DNA from: Chrysoporthe austroafricana
Lineage: Eukaryota > Ascomycota > Sordariomycetes > Diaporthales > Cryphonectriaceae
Direction of reading: 5' to 3'
Assembly: GCA_001051155.2 (NCBI GenBank)
Contig: JYIP02000001.1
Coordinates: forward strand, 124,001-188,000
Length of the DNA stretch: 64,000 nt
Shown here: piece after piece, positions 43,699 to 55,383 of the stretch
How positions within the stretch are numbered: position 1 is the stretch's first letter
How the letters are laid out: each line of letters begins with the position of its first letter
Translations under genes and position numbers: made by a program
The notes under the pieces: generated by a model
Databases searched by the model: none
What the model was told of the DNA's origin: nothing
What the model saw: only the letters and a program-made list of their open reading frames with translations

Positions 43699-44870
43699 AT
43701 GACCAGCCCTGTGGCGATGACAACAGACCTCCCCGCCGCTGTCGCGCCCGGGAACGCATCAATAAGGTATAGCTTTTCCTACCGCGCTCAACCGCTCTGT
43801 TATTTTCCTCGGTTCTCCAGTACTCACCCGGACACTATAGACCAAGTCCTACAACCCGCCCTGATTATCACTACGCACAAGAGCAGACTGCTTCGGACTA
43901 TGGCGGTACCGACTCTAATAGTATTGTGCCTTCAGCCCACTTTACGCCAACGACCTGCCTCTTCTGCTTGCACGTTTCAGCCACCTACGACGCCAACCTT
44001 GTCCACATGCAAAAGGCCCACGGCCTCTTTATCCCGAGCTCGATCGATAACGGCGCCCGAATACTAGCTGTGGATACCCAGACACTCGTGGGCTACATGC
44101 ATGTAGTCATCTTCGAGTACCACGAGTGCTTGTCCTGCGGCACGCAGAGGGCTAACGCACACGCCGTGCAGCAGCATATGATAGGGAGGGGACACTGCCG
44201 GATCAATCTTGAGGCGCAGTTGAGTGAGTGGAGGGACTTTTATGAGAATGCCAGAGATGGAGATGATAGATCTGTGGTTGAGGATTTGGATCATGGGAGT
44301 CAATCTGAGGAAATATTAGATGACGAGCACCACGACAAGACATCAAGGCCTACAGTGCCAATGGTCGACCGTGACCGCAATCTCCGCCTCGCATCCGGCA
44401 AAATACTAACCCATCGGTCGGTATCTGCTTCGAAAATCCACTATCGCAGACCTCTTGCAGAGACAAAACGTGCCCGCCGTGGGATCGACTTCGTTCAAAA
44501 GGATATAGACCCCAGCCTTACGCCGATAAATTACAGCGAATTCGAAGAACCGGATTTCTCGGCGGCCACTCAGAGCGCGCCCCAGGGTTCATCGTCGACA
44601 CTGGAACCACACTTCCAAGCACCAAACGGCGTCGACCGCCGCGTTCCCCCATCTCACAAGTCAGCCCCCACCACCGCGCTCTCCAAAATGTCCACTCGAG
44701 ACCACTGCTCCCTCTTGCATCTCTCACTGGCAGAAAGGCGGACCATGATTTTGAGGCAGTTCAAGCAGCAGGACCGGATCAACATGTCAGACAAGAAATA
44801 CTGGAGTGGACATGAACGTACGCAGGATCGACCCGCAGTCGGCGGCAAGGTATGGCTGCGCGGAGGATAA
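43699..44870 (+). CDS. C2H2-type zinc-finger protein related to Rei1/ZNF622, short form
   Basis: Exons 43699..43766 and 43841..44870 encode 365 aa; phases agree and the 74-bp intron has a weak donor (GTATAG). The conserved core matches the middle of Rei1-type 60S biogenesis factors: TTCLFCLHVSATYDANLVHM followed by AHGLFIP, then LVGYMHVVIF and ECLSCGTQRANAHAVQQHM with GRGHCRI. Rei1 acts in the cytoplasm in recycling Arx1 from pre-60S ribosomes. Here the usual N-terminal finger and the C-terminal basic region of the family are missing, and the C-terminal half (PHFQAPNGVDRRVP onward) is unlike them. It looks like a shortened or diverged paralog, not the housekeeping copy. Gene and start are moderately supported. 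Confidence 0.65.
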
Positions 44871-45909
44871 AACTTGCGCGTTATCGTGTTGTTTCAAATA
44901 TACTATAAAAGGGCAGCCCATCTACCCATATGCTACCCACTGCAACCTCACGCTCGGAACCGACTAGAAAGTTGTGATTCATCCAATATGCAAAGTTCAG
45001 AAGAAGTCACAAGTAACATGAATCAGATGTCAAACCAAAGGACCAACGATTAGGGATGCGAACTAGGCAACCAGAAGAGAATGGCCTGAAATCGCAGGTA
45101 AGGCGGGTAAGCCTCACTACGAATCACTCGAATCATTAAGTGAGCCATGGAAGTCAGCCTGAAAAGCAATACATATAACCAAATGCTCATTACTATTATA
45201 TAGATCACTGAATATGCTTAGCCAGAGCTTTACGGGGCAAAATTAGATACGCTAGATAAGGCAAAAGAGTATAGCCGCGCTATAATACTCAGTAGCAACT
45301 ACCTGGTTGGGATATATGATATGCTATCTCGTAACAGGGGGGTATAGACTCGGCCCTCAAGGTATACGGTATCGACAAGCTGAGGATTGTCGACTCAAGT
45401 ATCATGCTTATAATTCCGCGGGCCAATACGCAGACGAGGGTTTATGCCGTTGCGGAAAAGGCGGCGGATCTGATCAAGACTGCATATGCAATCTGAGTTG
45501 TGCGTCCAGCTAAGCAATGCAATGCTTATTGCAGTTGGCCAGGGTGGCTTACTAAAGGGGGTGGCCCACTTAATTATAAGTGCTTTAACTTATCTGACAT
45601 GCATTGCGCCCTTTATTTGTTAAAAGGCTGTACCTATTCAAGTCAGCACTAGTGGATAAGTATATAAGGCAACTATTTCCTGTTTATAATTGTCGGAGAC
45701 TTCCAGCTGAACCAGGTGTCCAGAGGCTTGGAGTCAGCCTCATCTGCGCTTTCAATATTAAGGAAAGAAACAGAAGCTCACCTAAACATTTGATTTTTTT
45801 CAAAGTCAGATATTTGGGTCTTTTACAACTGTCAATGACAAGAAATCTAACAGACATTTGCATGAATAAGGTCTAGTTATTCGGGAAAGATTTGTAGCCT
45901 GTTGCAGCC
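44871..45909. other. Gene-free stretch with a TIR-like end
   Basis: At about 45555-45575 the string AAAGGGGGTGGCCCACTTA resembles the end of the Fot1-like TIR (AAAGGGGGTGGTCCGACTTA). No confident partner end was found. Otherwise nothing is recognised. Confidence 0.45.
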
Positions 45910-48900
45910 ATGTCTGACAAGGGCGATGTCACCCACATGAAGGAGGAACTGGAGAAGGATCACCGGGACATCTCAGAACTCTGAAACGAGGCACTACGAC
46001 GGTACAAAGACATTCTCCGTATTGACCTCCAACCTAAGGATGAGTTCTCCAGCGTCGGCGGACTACGACGTCGTTACCGCCTTCTTCGAGGATATGAACT
46101 CCTTTCTGCAGCGGATCACCATCCTGGAGTTACGGCTGCCAAGCTATCCTGCGTACCGGAACTGCCTCATGGACGTCTTCACGCCTATCCTGGAGATGTG
46201 CGCTTTTGCGACAAAATACATCGAGCTGGGGCGCTTTAGTAAGTGCTAACATATACCGCCGCTATCAGGATCTGGCTGACCCTAGCGACAGAAAAGTGGG
46301 TGATGAGCATAATATCGGGGCAGGATGGCGACCTTGGAGATGCTCGCAAGAAGATGGACATCTCCCTGAGCCGGCTCCAGTCGGCGACGGAGTATGCAAT
46401 CCTCGGCAATACGGAAGAACTTCAGCGGATGCATCTAGCGCTCCGAGACAACCAAGAGATGCAAACACGAATCATAAGGGAGCAGACCTCGATGCTGGAA
46501 AACGTGGTAGAGAGCCAGGAAGCAGTGCGCCGCAACCTGGATGACATCCACAAGCTCCTGGTGATCTTCCACGAGCACCGGCGCGAAGACCCGTCCGAGC
46601 AGCCGGGAACGAAGGCTGCGGGCCGCAACAAGCCCCCAACGTCGAGCCGTGTGCGGAGCTTCTTCCCTGCCACCCTGAGCCCCTCTCACGAGTACCGCAG
46701 CATCAAGGACGCCTCTATCCCGGACACCTGCGCGTGGCTCTTCGAGGAGCGTGAGTAGACCGAATGGGCCACGCCAACCCGAGATGACAATGCCGCGTCG
46801 AGAATCCTGGCAGTCTCCGGGAGCCCAGGCGCTGGCAAGAGCCATCTCGCTGCCACAGCCTACGATCAGCTACTCAGGCTAGCTGAGAAAGACGCAAAGA
46901 GCAGCACGTGTGTTGCTCACTTTTTCTTCCGCGAGACAATCAATGACCTCTGCAAGCTCAACAACGCCATCAACTGGGTGGTCATCCAGATCGCTGAGCA
47001 GAATGCGGCTCTGTGCGAGAATATCAATGCCGAGATCGCGCGCGAGGATCTCGAGCTTGATGAATGGGACTGGAAGGACATCTGGACCAAACTGGTCAAA
47101 CCGTTGTTCTCAGGGGTGTCCAGCACGCGTCTCCAGATTGTTCTCGACGGTCTGGACGAGCTCAACGACGACAAAATCGAACAAGACAACCTGTTCGCTT
47201 TCCTGACAGACCTGAAGGAGACGGCCGATCTTCACGTTAGCGTCCTCTGCACAACGAGGTCGGATCTGCTGCCCAGACTTAGCGAGCTTGAGGTGTCTGC
47301 GATCAGTCTGAGGAAGGAAAAGCAACTATCTGATCTGCGAGCTGTCATCTGGAACCACCTTAACAACGACAACGGTCTCCGCAAATTCAGCAAGCACATC
47401 AAGCAAAGAGTCACCAGCAAGCTGGAAGAGAAGGCCGACGTTGAGTTTTCCTGAACTTTTGTGACGTCTCTGGCGTGCTGATGGATTGGAAGGCCTCCTC
47501 TACGCGGAACACGTACTGCGCCGCTTTGACACGATTGGCCGCGAGCCGGTCATCATCAAGCTCCTTGATCAGTCTATGCCAAAGGACCTGTGCGAGTTGT
47601 ACAACAACATCGTGGCGGACCTTCAGCGCCACAGCACCGAGGACCAGCAGAAGGCGATGAGGTGGATCCTCCAGTGGCTGACCTACTCCTTCAGGCCACT
47701 GACGCTGACCGAAAGCCTGGACCTTGTCAGGCTGGGGCCCACTGCGTCTGTGGACCTCGAAGAAGAGCTTGGGGGCCACCAGCTGGGAAAGATCATCAGG
47801 ATCGCCGACGCCGCGGAGAGGACAGGGCAGCAACCTTAGCTAGGGCCTGAAGACGTTCTGAGCCTGGAAACGCAGAACGATGCGGACGCCGCGTACCGCG
47901 ATGACGACCTCCCCCTCAGATTCCAGGACAGGTCCATGAGGAGCTACTTCAAAGAGGCGGCTCCCCAAGAAGAGGGCCTCCGCACACCTCTGCGGGCTGC
48001 GCATGGCCAGATGTTCCTCCTCTGTGCCAGAATCTTTTCCGGAGACGCGGAGCCGGGTCATGACAGCCTCAAGGCGTACGCTGCCGAGAGCTGGTTTAAG
48101 CACTTCTCGTGGTGGCTCTACCGCTACCACAACTTCAACGTCTCCGACGAAGAGAAACTCATCCATATTAAGGCCTTCACATCTATCATGACAAACAGGA
48201 GCGGTCTCGCAGCCGCGATTGAGTTCGTCGGCAAGAACTATAAGGATGTGATGCAGGGCTTTACGTTGGACCTGGCATTAACATATTTTGTAAATGCCGC
48301 GAGCATGGCCAGAGGGCTGGGGTCCAAGCTGGACCCAGAGAGTCTGGCCTGGGCTGATACCGTGTTGAAGGAGAAGAAGACTGCCTTCATCCCGCTTGCT
48401 GAAGCACACGTCCTGAACTGGTTCAGCAGCGAAAATGCCAAGTCTGCGCTCAACTCATATAAGGTGGTTCGCAGCATTATCAAACTGGTAAGCCGCGTAG
48501 TGCTTCTCTCCCCGTCCTACGCTGATCAGCCCTCCCCTGATGGTGATGCACAGACCAACCTGGAAGACCTCCTCGACATGGGGGATGCTAGTGGCGATTC
48601 GGATAGCGAGGACAGCGACGACCCGCAGAGCACGGCAGAGGAGATACTCGGCATCTCAAAGGCCTTTCCCAGCGTCGTACCGGACGCGACTGCGCATCTC
48701 TCCGTAGCCCTCGTGCTCGAGGACCGTGGGCACCACGAGCAGGCCCTTTCCGAAGGCCAAGAGGCGCTGTTCAAGTGCACCGACCCGGTTCTCCACTTCC
48801 GTATACAACGGCTCCTGGCCACAGCGCAACGGAGCCTCGAGCGCGACGACGACGCGATGCAGTCCATCAAGCAATGCTTGTCATACGAGAACGTGTCCCC

Positions 48901-50272
48901 GGCCATGCGGCGAGAGGCGCTCGTAGAGCGCGGCAGGATCGAGGTGGCCCTCAAGAGGCTAGACGACGCCATCGTCTCCTACGAGAGGGCCCGGCTCGCC
49001 GACCCCGACTCGCCCATGCCCGGCGACCTGCTGCAGGAGGAGCTCGACGTGTACAAGGACAAGGGGGCTGACGCGGAGCTCATAAGCGTCGTCAGGGACT
49101 GGAAGCCACTCGAGCGCCTTGCCTGGATGACGTGGAACTACGACGACTCGCGCAAGCACCATAAGGTCTTCCACAGGGCGGCGGGACGGACCGGGGAGCA
49201 GGAGTTCATGGTGACGGCATATGAAGAGGTTATCAGCCTGCTTGACGCTGTCAGCGCCGCCACCCCGATGCGATTTGAGCTGGCCATCAGCCAGTGGACC
49301 GTAAGAGGTGACATCGAGGCCGCAAAGACACTCCTGAACCAGGTCCTGGACAGCACCTCGAAAGGATACCTGTACAGCTTCACAGACGAGGACCCGGCTT
49401 ACATCCTCGTCCAGTCGCTGCTCCTCATGACCGAAATCATATACGAGCAGTTTCGAGGCACCCCCGACAGGGCGGCCAAGGCCCAGCTGTTCGCCGAGGC
49501 CAAGGCCCTGAGGCGCCGACCGCTGGCACAGTCGATCGCTTCTGTCAAGATGGAGCTGGCGCCCCACCTGGTGCTCCTGGGGCGGATGGCGCGGAAGATG
49601 GGCCCGATGCAGGAGTTCCAGGACATCCTCGACGAAGCCTTCAACGAGTGCTACAGCTCGCTGAATGACGGCGTCGGTTGGAACGACGCCGCGAGCCTCA
49701 ACGCGCTGTCAATGGTGCTGGGTACCCTCGACCTGGAGGTCGAGGCCCGCATCCTGTTATCAGCTCAGTTCTCAGAGCTCGAGCCAGACGAGCCCGATGG
49801 TGAGAGCGATGGAGACGCCCCGGAGCGATCCGGCGCTGAGAGTGGCGATGACGGTGCAGAGGACGAGACCGTGGGATCGGAGCCTGCCTCCGAGACGGTG
49901 GACGGCGACGAAGGCAGCCCGGACGGTATAACCTGGGTCTGTGTGGGCGAGTGCAACCCCGGGGTTGAGTGGACAGCATGGGCCGGCGCGCCAATGTACC
50001 AGTGCCTCATTTGTAACAGCAGCTTTCTCTGTGAGGCTTGCTACCAGAGGCGTCAGGAGTACAATGCGGGGGCCCCGTCCGGCGTTGGCGCCAGCTACTG
50101 CGGAAAAGACCATAGATATATCAAAGGGCCGATCGAAGGGTGGAAGGGGATCGAGAATGGCATTATGAACATTGAAAGGCAGGACCCGGTTAGCTTCAAG
50201 GTGTGGCTTGAGGACCTAAAGGAGAATGGGTGGAAGGAGGCCCGGGACAGGTTCTGGTTGACTGAGACATAG
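45910..50272 (+). pseudogene. STAND/NLR-like gene: Goodbye domain, NACHT NTPase, TPRs, ZZ-like zinc finger; disrupted
   Basis: Domains appear in the order of fungal STAND proteins. A Goodbye-type N-terminal helical domain spans about 46060-46250 (VVTAFFEDMNSFLQRITILE, FATKYIELGRF). A coiled linker follows. The NTPase has Walker A SGSPGAGKSHLAA (about 46818) and Walker B LQIVLDGLDEL (about 47135), then a winged-helix-like part with DQSMPKDLCELYNNIV. Helical TPR-type repeats occupy about 48630-49700, followed by a D/E-rich linker and a ZZ-like C-terminus (CVGEC, CLICNSSFLCEAC, YCGKDH). Such proteins act as intracellular sensors in programmed cell death and allorecognition. The 5' half is broken by TGA 45982, a surplus base near 46060, a shift near 46250, TAG 46756, TGA 47452 with a frame change, and TAG 47837. 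The 3' 778 codons (47936-50272) are intact. A cryptic intron could explain some of the frame changes. Confidence 0.85.
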
Positions 50273-51250
50273 TATTATAGCCCTATTCCTTATAGTCAAC
50301 GGGGCTTGACTTGAGTTCACCAGTAAGCGAGAAAGTATATCGCCTCGGGCGAGGTTTGTTGTTGTTGTTGTTTTCTCTTTTTTTTTCTTCCTCTTCTTCT
50401 TTTTTGTATAACCATGATCTCGTCTCAAGACACAATCCCCGTCACTCTACACTGTTTTATAGCTGGAACGGTACAATGAGGATCAGGCACCCCAGAGCAG
50501 ACTACAGGATTCATATCCATTGACTTGTGACAACATCCCTCGAATCGGCGTGCCAACGTTGCTTATCAGCTGCATCTCACGGTCAGTTTTTTAAGACAGG
50601 CACCATGGTAGCATTGCAAAAGTATTTGGTATAGATTCTTCCAATCTTCTAATATCCAGCAGGTATTGCATCAATACTCAGTATAAGCAAGACAGAGAAG
50701 AGATAGGGGTTGTGACTAACTGGACCTCTCCCTTCCTCTAGTCTTGATGGTTGACGTTCGTACTGTACTCGAAACTACCTGCCTAGTAATAGTAGCAAAC
50801 ATGGTCGGTTGTCAAAGGATGGCTGCGATTCTACCTTCTCTCCTGCTACGACAGATAGGGCATCTACTTAGCGAACTCTGATAGTTGAAAGGCCTTGGTT
50901 ACGCATCTGAGTTCCTCCCTAGATATGTAGAGCAGTCGTCTCTCGAGGTCAGTAGAGATTACCTACCATATGCAAGTAACACTATGATTCGCTAGCTTAT
51001 ACTAGGTAATATTGCGCCTGCCGACGTTCTTTACTTCAAAGTCAGCGCAATATTGTAATCTCTTCATCATGAAGAGGCTAGCTTCCCTTTCAATGACCGT
51101 TACTCAACTTGTTTGTTCAGCCCTACATTTGTACATTGCCAAAGTTCTACAACGTGGTTGATAGATGACGAGGACCTAGGGTAGCGCCTGTGCGACTCAT
51201 GCTCGTTATTGACTCACTCTGGATATATCGCAGCCAAGGCGTTCTATGGA
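50273..51250. other. Intergenic between STAND gene and polyketide cluster
   Basis: It contains a pyrimidine-rich TTG/TTC run at about 50355-50405 and nothing coding. It marks the left edge of the recognisable secondary-metabolite cluster. Confidence 0.5.
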
Positions 51251-52387
51251 TTACTCCTCCAGGGTAGCGACCAGCTTCTTCCCAGATACAGCTCCTGATT
51301 TGAGCAGCGCCAGACCGCTACGGACACCGTCCAACCCGCCGTCTATCCTCTGGACCGGGTGCGGTCGCAGAAGGCCCTTCTGGAGCAAACGCTCACACAT
51401 GGCGAAGCACTGGGCACCTAGCTCCCTCTTGGCCGGGTCCGGCTGCTTCCCATACCCCCCCGGCAGACTGACCCCCTGGCCGCCGACCTCGAACGCCATC
51501 ACGAACGCCGCCCTCACCGCTTTCCTCCTCGCCAGCATCTCTTCGGGCACCAGCTCCAGACTAACATAGACCCCGCCCGCCCGGGCGATAGCCGCGTAGC
51601 ATGTCGTGACGCTGAGCTCGTCAGCAATGCAGTCCACCACGTGCTTGAGCTGCCCGCCCGTGTGCCGCTTGATAGCGGCCGGGGTCTCGGGGTCCGCGTA
51701 GTCGAAGGCGGCGCCGGCGCCGGCGCCACGGACCAGCGCAAAGTTTCTCGGGGAGCACGTCGCGATGGGCTCGAAGCCCGACAGCCGCAGCAGCTGGATG
51801 AGGATGGTCCCGGACGCGGTGCTCCCGCCGTACACGAGGACAGGCCGCCGATGCGGCCCGGGCGCGGGCTTCTCCGGCGTGTGCGGCCCCAGCGCCAGCG
51901 TGTCGTCGGCCCACAGGGCCAGGCTCGCCGTAGCGATGGCGGTGCCCAGCGTGGCCCCCTGCTCGAGGGTCAGGGCGGCAGCATCAGCAGCCTGGAGCGG
52001 GGACGGGTCCAGGCGCATGGTGAACGCCGCCAAGGCGCGGACGTAAGTGGCGAACGCGCCGTTCTCTGGACAGTCCGGATTGGACCCGTTGGAGCCTCCG
52101 AAGACGAGGTCGCCGGGTCGGAGGTGGGTGTCTGTGCCGTCGGCGATGGCGACGACGACGCCGGAAAAGTCGGTGCCAACGACGGCGCCCGGGACGGGGA
52201 AGAAGGTCCCCATTTTGTAGTCGCTGGGGTTCAAGCCGACGGCGCGGGTCCTGACGAGAATCTCCCCTGGCTGCAGCGCAGGCATGGGGATGGTGGTGAG
52301 ACGCGGCTCGCCTTTCTCATCTTGCGTGATGGCCTGGCGCGAGGCCAGGATGGGGATGCCCTCATCTGCCGGGCACAATTCTGTCAT
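51251..52387 (-). CDS. Trans-acting enoyl reductase (MDR family), polyketide-associated
   Basis: This single exon encodes 378 aa. The ATG at 52387 was chosen because the family starts just before the conserved QAITQDEKGEPRL segment. It is a zinc-independent medium-chain reductase: IPMPALQPGEILVRTRAVGLNPSDYK, GTDFSGVVV, the NADPH-binding VLVYGGSTASGTILIQLLRLSG, and the KHVVDCIADELSVTTCYAAI segment. This matches stand-alone ERs such as LovC that dock onto highly reducing PKSs whose own ER is inactive and reduce alpha,beta-unsaturated chains during elongation. The position in the same 13-kb block as an HR-PKS supports that partnership. It is divergent from the MFS gene, with 797 bp between starts. 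The gene is very GC-rich. No disruption is visible. Confidence 0.9.
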   Translation of the reverse strand: MTELCPADEGIPILASRQAITQDEKGEPRLTTIPMPALQPGEILVRTRAVGLNPSDYKMGTFFPVPGAVVGTDFSGVVVAIADGTDTHLRPGDLVFGGSNGSNPDCPENGAFATYVRALAAFTMRLDPSPLQAADAAALTLEQGATLGTAIATASLALWADDTLALGPHTPEKPAPGPHRRPVLVYGGSTASGTILIQLLRLSGFEPIATCSPRNFALVRGAGAGAAFDYADPETPAAIKRHTGGQLKHVVDCIADELSVTTCYAAIARAGGVYVSLELVPEEMLARRKAVRAAFVMAFEVGGQGVSLPGGYGKQPDPAKRELGAQCFAMCERLLQKGLLRPHPVQRIDGGLDGVRSGLALLKSGAVSGKKLVATLEE

Positions 52388-53184
52388 GGCAGCAGAGTCA
52401 GTATTAATTATTGACACAACTGGCTCCAGTGTGCGCTCTTCTGTGACGAGGCAAGAGGAAGCCGATTTGCGTCTGTACACCTTCTGATGGCGAGCCCTGA
52501 TATCCGGAAGGCAGCGGCGCAATTTACCCAGTTGAGGTACCCAAGTGCGTGCGTGCGGAACTATCCGGATGTAATTCCTATGCAGTAGGTATGTGGTGTG
52601 CAGTACGTCCCCGCCCCTGAACCTTTTGATTTGGGAAGAGTCTTTGGCGAGTATACTCCGGGTCTACCATAGCACTTAGGTGGGTTAGGTGGAGCCTTTG
52701 AATCCTGCCCCAAGTAGAAAATACCAATCCTGCCTCGAATAGCGCATATACGGATCCTGCCTCAACTAGCGCATAAACTATAAACTATGTACATAGATAC
52801 AGCTACTAGTATGGTCACAGCAGTAGCATATCCAAATCCCAGCAAGTGGGCTGCAGGTGGAGATGGACGTCCCGTTGGCGCTGGGTATAACATGCCGCTG
52901 CAACATCAGCTCCACCTGGACGGGGAAAGCTGAACTTCTCTGCGACCCTGTGAGGTGGTGGTGTGGTGGGTCAGCATCGCCGCTGTACTGTGTATACTGT
53001 GTACCATGTATAGTACGAAGCGTCCACATATCGTATCCCGGAAGCGGTGGTCAGGAACGACGACACAGGCCTTTCTCGACCTCGCGCCTACCGGAGAGGC
53101 AGTGCTCCCATCGACACCGGACGCCGTAGATGAAGCCTGGCCTGGCCCTGAACCGCCTGGCCCGAGACACTGAACGCAACCAAG
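52388..53184. other. Divergent promoter region of the enoyl reductase and MFS genes
   Basis: No gene is seen. It includes two near-repeats at about 52705-52770 (AATCCTGCCTC/CAA...TAGCGCATA). These could be a regulatory repeat, but this is unproven. Confidence 0.45.
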
Positions 53185-55093
53185 ATGCATCACACCCGGA
53201 CAGAATCGGTGCGCTCGGATTCTGAGCCGGCGAGTATGGACCGCCGCCAGGGGCTGGAGTCGGACGACTTCCAGGCCGTCCAGCACAGTTTTGCCTTCTG
53301 GGCCATCATCATCGGGCTCGGCATCACCATGTGGCTAGCTGCCCTCGAGAACTCGGTCATCACGACTGCGGCGCCGTCGATTCTGGCCGACATCCCCATG
53401 GGCGACAATTGGATCTGGCTGACCAACGCGTTCTTTCTGGCGAGCGCGGCCTTCCAGCCGCTTCTGGGCCAGCTGGCCAACCTGTTCGGCCGACGCTGGA
53501 CTACGCTCTGCGTCGTTGCTGTATTCATGATCGGCAGCGGAGTCTGCGGTGGCGCGACCAGCCAGGCCGGCTTGATCGCAGGCCGGGCGGTCCAGGGGAT
53601 CGGATCCGGGGGCATCTTGATGGCATTCGGTGAGTCCCTGACCAGAGCGAGGCCGAGTCTTCACGCTGCTGGAGGGTTGGCTGCCTGACTTTTCTTTTTT
53701 GCTGACGAATTCGATCATGTACAGATACGATAGTGTCCGACCTGGTCCCTTTGCGCTACCGCGGCTACTATATCGCCATCATCCTACTAATATACAGTAC
53801 GTGGGCGTCTCTTAATCCCCTTTTCCATGTGCAGCATCGCTTTGGAGTTGCAAACTTGAGGGGAAAACGATGATATTTACATCCTGCCCAGGCATCGGCA
53901 CCACGATGGGTGCGCTCATCGGCGGCCTCATTGTAGACCATACGACCTGGCGCTGGTGTTTTTACATGAACCTGCCGATCGGCGCCGTCTCGCTCGTCGT
54001 CATGTTCTTCTTCCTCCACGTGCGGCACCGCCGGGACATGTCGATTCTCAGCAGACTCCGCCGCATCGACCTCGTCGGCAACGCCATCCTCATCGGCGGC
54101 ACTGTGTCGATGCTGATCGCGCTGACCTACGCGGGGACGCGCTACGCCTGGTCGTCATGGCACACCCTCCTGCCCCTGATTCTCGGCTTCGCGGCATGGT
54201 TCGTCTTCGGCCTGTTCGAAGCTAGCCGCTTCGCGCCCGAGGATCCCGTCATGCCGCCGCGCCTGTTCACCGCCGCCCCAAGGACCAGCTTCATCATCGC
54301 GGCCAACACGTTCCTGTACACCGCCGCCGTGTACTGGGCCATCTTCTTCATCCCCGTCTACTTCCAGACCGTCAAGCTTGCCTCCCCGACCAGGGCGGGC
54401 GTCAACGTGATCCCGGTCTCGCTCCTCGGCGTGCCGTCCGCGGCCGTGGCGGCCTACGCCGTTAGCCGCTGGGGGAAGTACAAGGCGATCCACCTGGTCG
54501 GCTTCGCGCTCTTCACCGTCGGCATGGGCCTATTCTCGTTGCTCGACGAGGACTCACCCACCGGCGAGTGGGTCGGCTTCTTCTTCACCGGGCCCGTCGG
54601 CGCTGGCCTGCTCCTCAATACGCAGCTGCCCGCGTTCCAGGCGCCCGCCTCGGAGGCTGACCAGGCCGCCGCAACGGGGAGCTGGAACTTCCTGCGTACT
54701 ATGGGCAGCGTCTGGGGCGTCGCCATCCCCGCCGCCATCTTCGCCAACCGCGTGGACGGGCTCGTCGCCGCCGGCGCCGTATCGAACCCGACGGCCGCCG
54801 CGATGCTCGTGGGCGGGTCCGCCTATGAGCACGCCTCTGCCAGCTTCGTCCAGGCCTTTGACGGGCAAGACCGCGCCGAGGTGCGCGCGGTGTACAGGTT
54901 GGCCATCCAGCGGGTGTTCCTGGTCGGGGTCGCCTTCTGCGGCGCGGCCTTCCTGCTCTGCCTCTTCGAAGAGGACATTCCGCTAAGGACGGAGCTGGTG
55001 ACGGAGTATGGCCTGGAGGACAACGAGACGTCTTTGACCAGACAGCAGGAGAAGAACAATGAGGCGAAGGGGGCTGTGGAGGCCAGCGTGTAA
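53185..55093 (+). CDS. MFS exporter, DHA2 (14-TMS) drug:H+ antiporter type
   Basis: The exons are 53185..53629, 53725..53796 and 53892..55093, encoding 572 aa. Phases agree and both introns are 95 bp. Family signatures are LAALENSVITTAAPSI (motif in TM1), NWIWLTNAFFLASAAFQPLLGQ with LFGRRW (motif A), GRAVQGIGSGGILMAF (motif B), and SIGTTMGALIGGLIVDHTTW with WRWCFYMNLPIG. About 14 hydrophobic segments are present. Proteins of this type sit in the plasma or vacuolar membrane and export secondary metabolites, often giving self-protection. Together with PKS, trans-ER and P450 this supports a polyketide export role. It is intact, ending in a hydrophilic tail. Confidence 0.92.
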
Positions 55094-55383
55094 GCAGTCG
55101 GGGGGCCCGAGTGCTGTCTTTTTCCGAAGTTTTCCCATGGGGCGTTGGCCAGATTGGCGGTCCTGTTTGTAGACAATACCTGCCTGCCTTCTAGATACCC
55201 AACTACATGGGTAGGCGGCCTGCATGCATGTAAGGAGAAACAATTTTTCCAACATGAAGCACAGCTGCCAAATTTATCCTGTAATTCTTTGAACAACTGA
55301 GTTCTCAAACAGGGACTTGAAATGGATACACCTCAAGAATGTACTAAGCCAATCCTCTTGCGATACTACACCCGCACCGCGCA
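55094..55383. other. Convergent intergenic region
   Basis: This is 3' flanking sequence of the MFS and P450 genes, with nothing recognised. Confidence 0.5.

Noticed and set aside
45604..45876. 90-residue frame on the plus strand
   Set aside because: AT-rich, no recognisable motif, no supporting promoter or intron signals.
51641..52414. 257-residue plus-strand frame opposite the enoyl reductase
   Set aside because: High G+C keeps the antisense open. The minus strand has full MDR family conservation.
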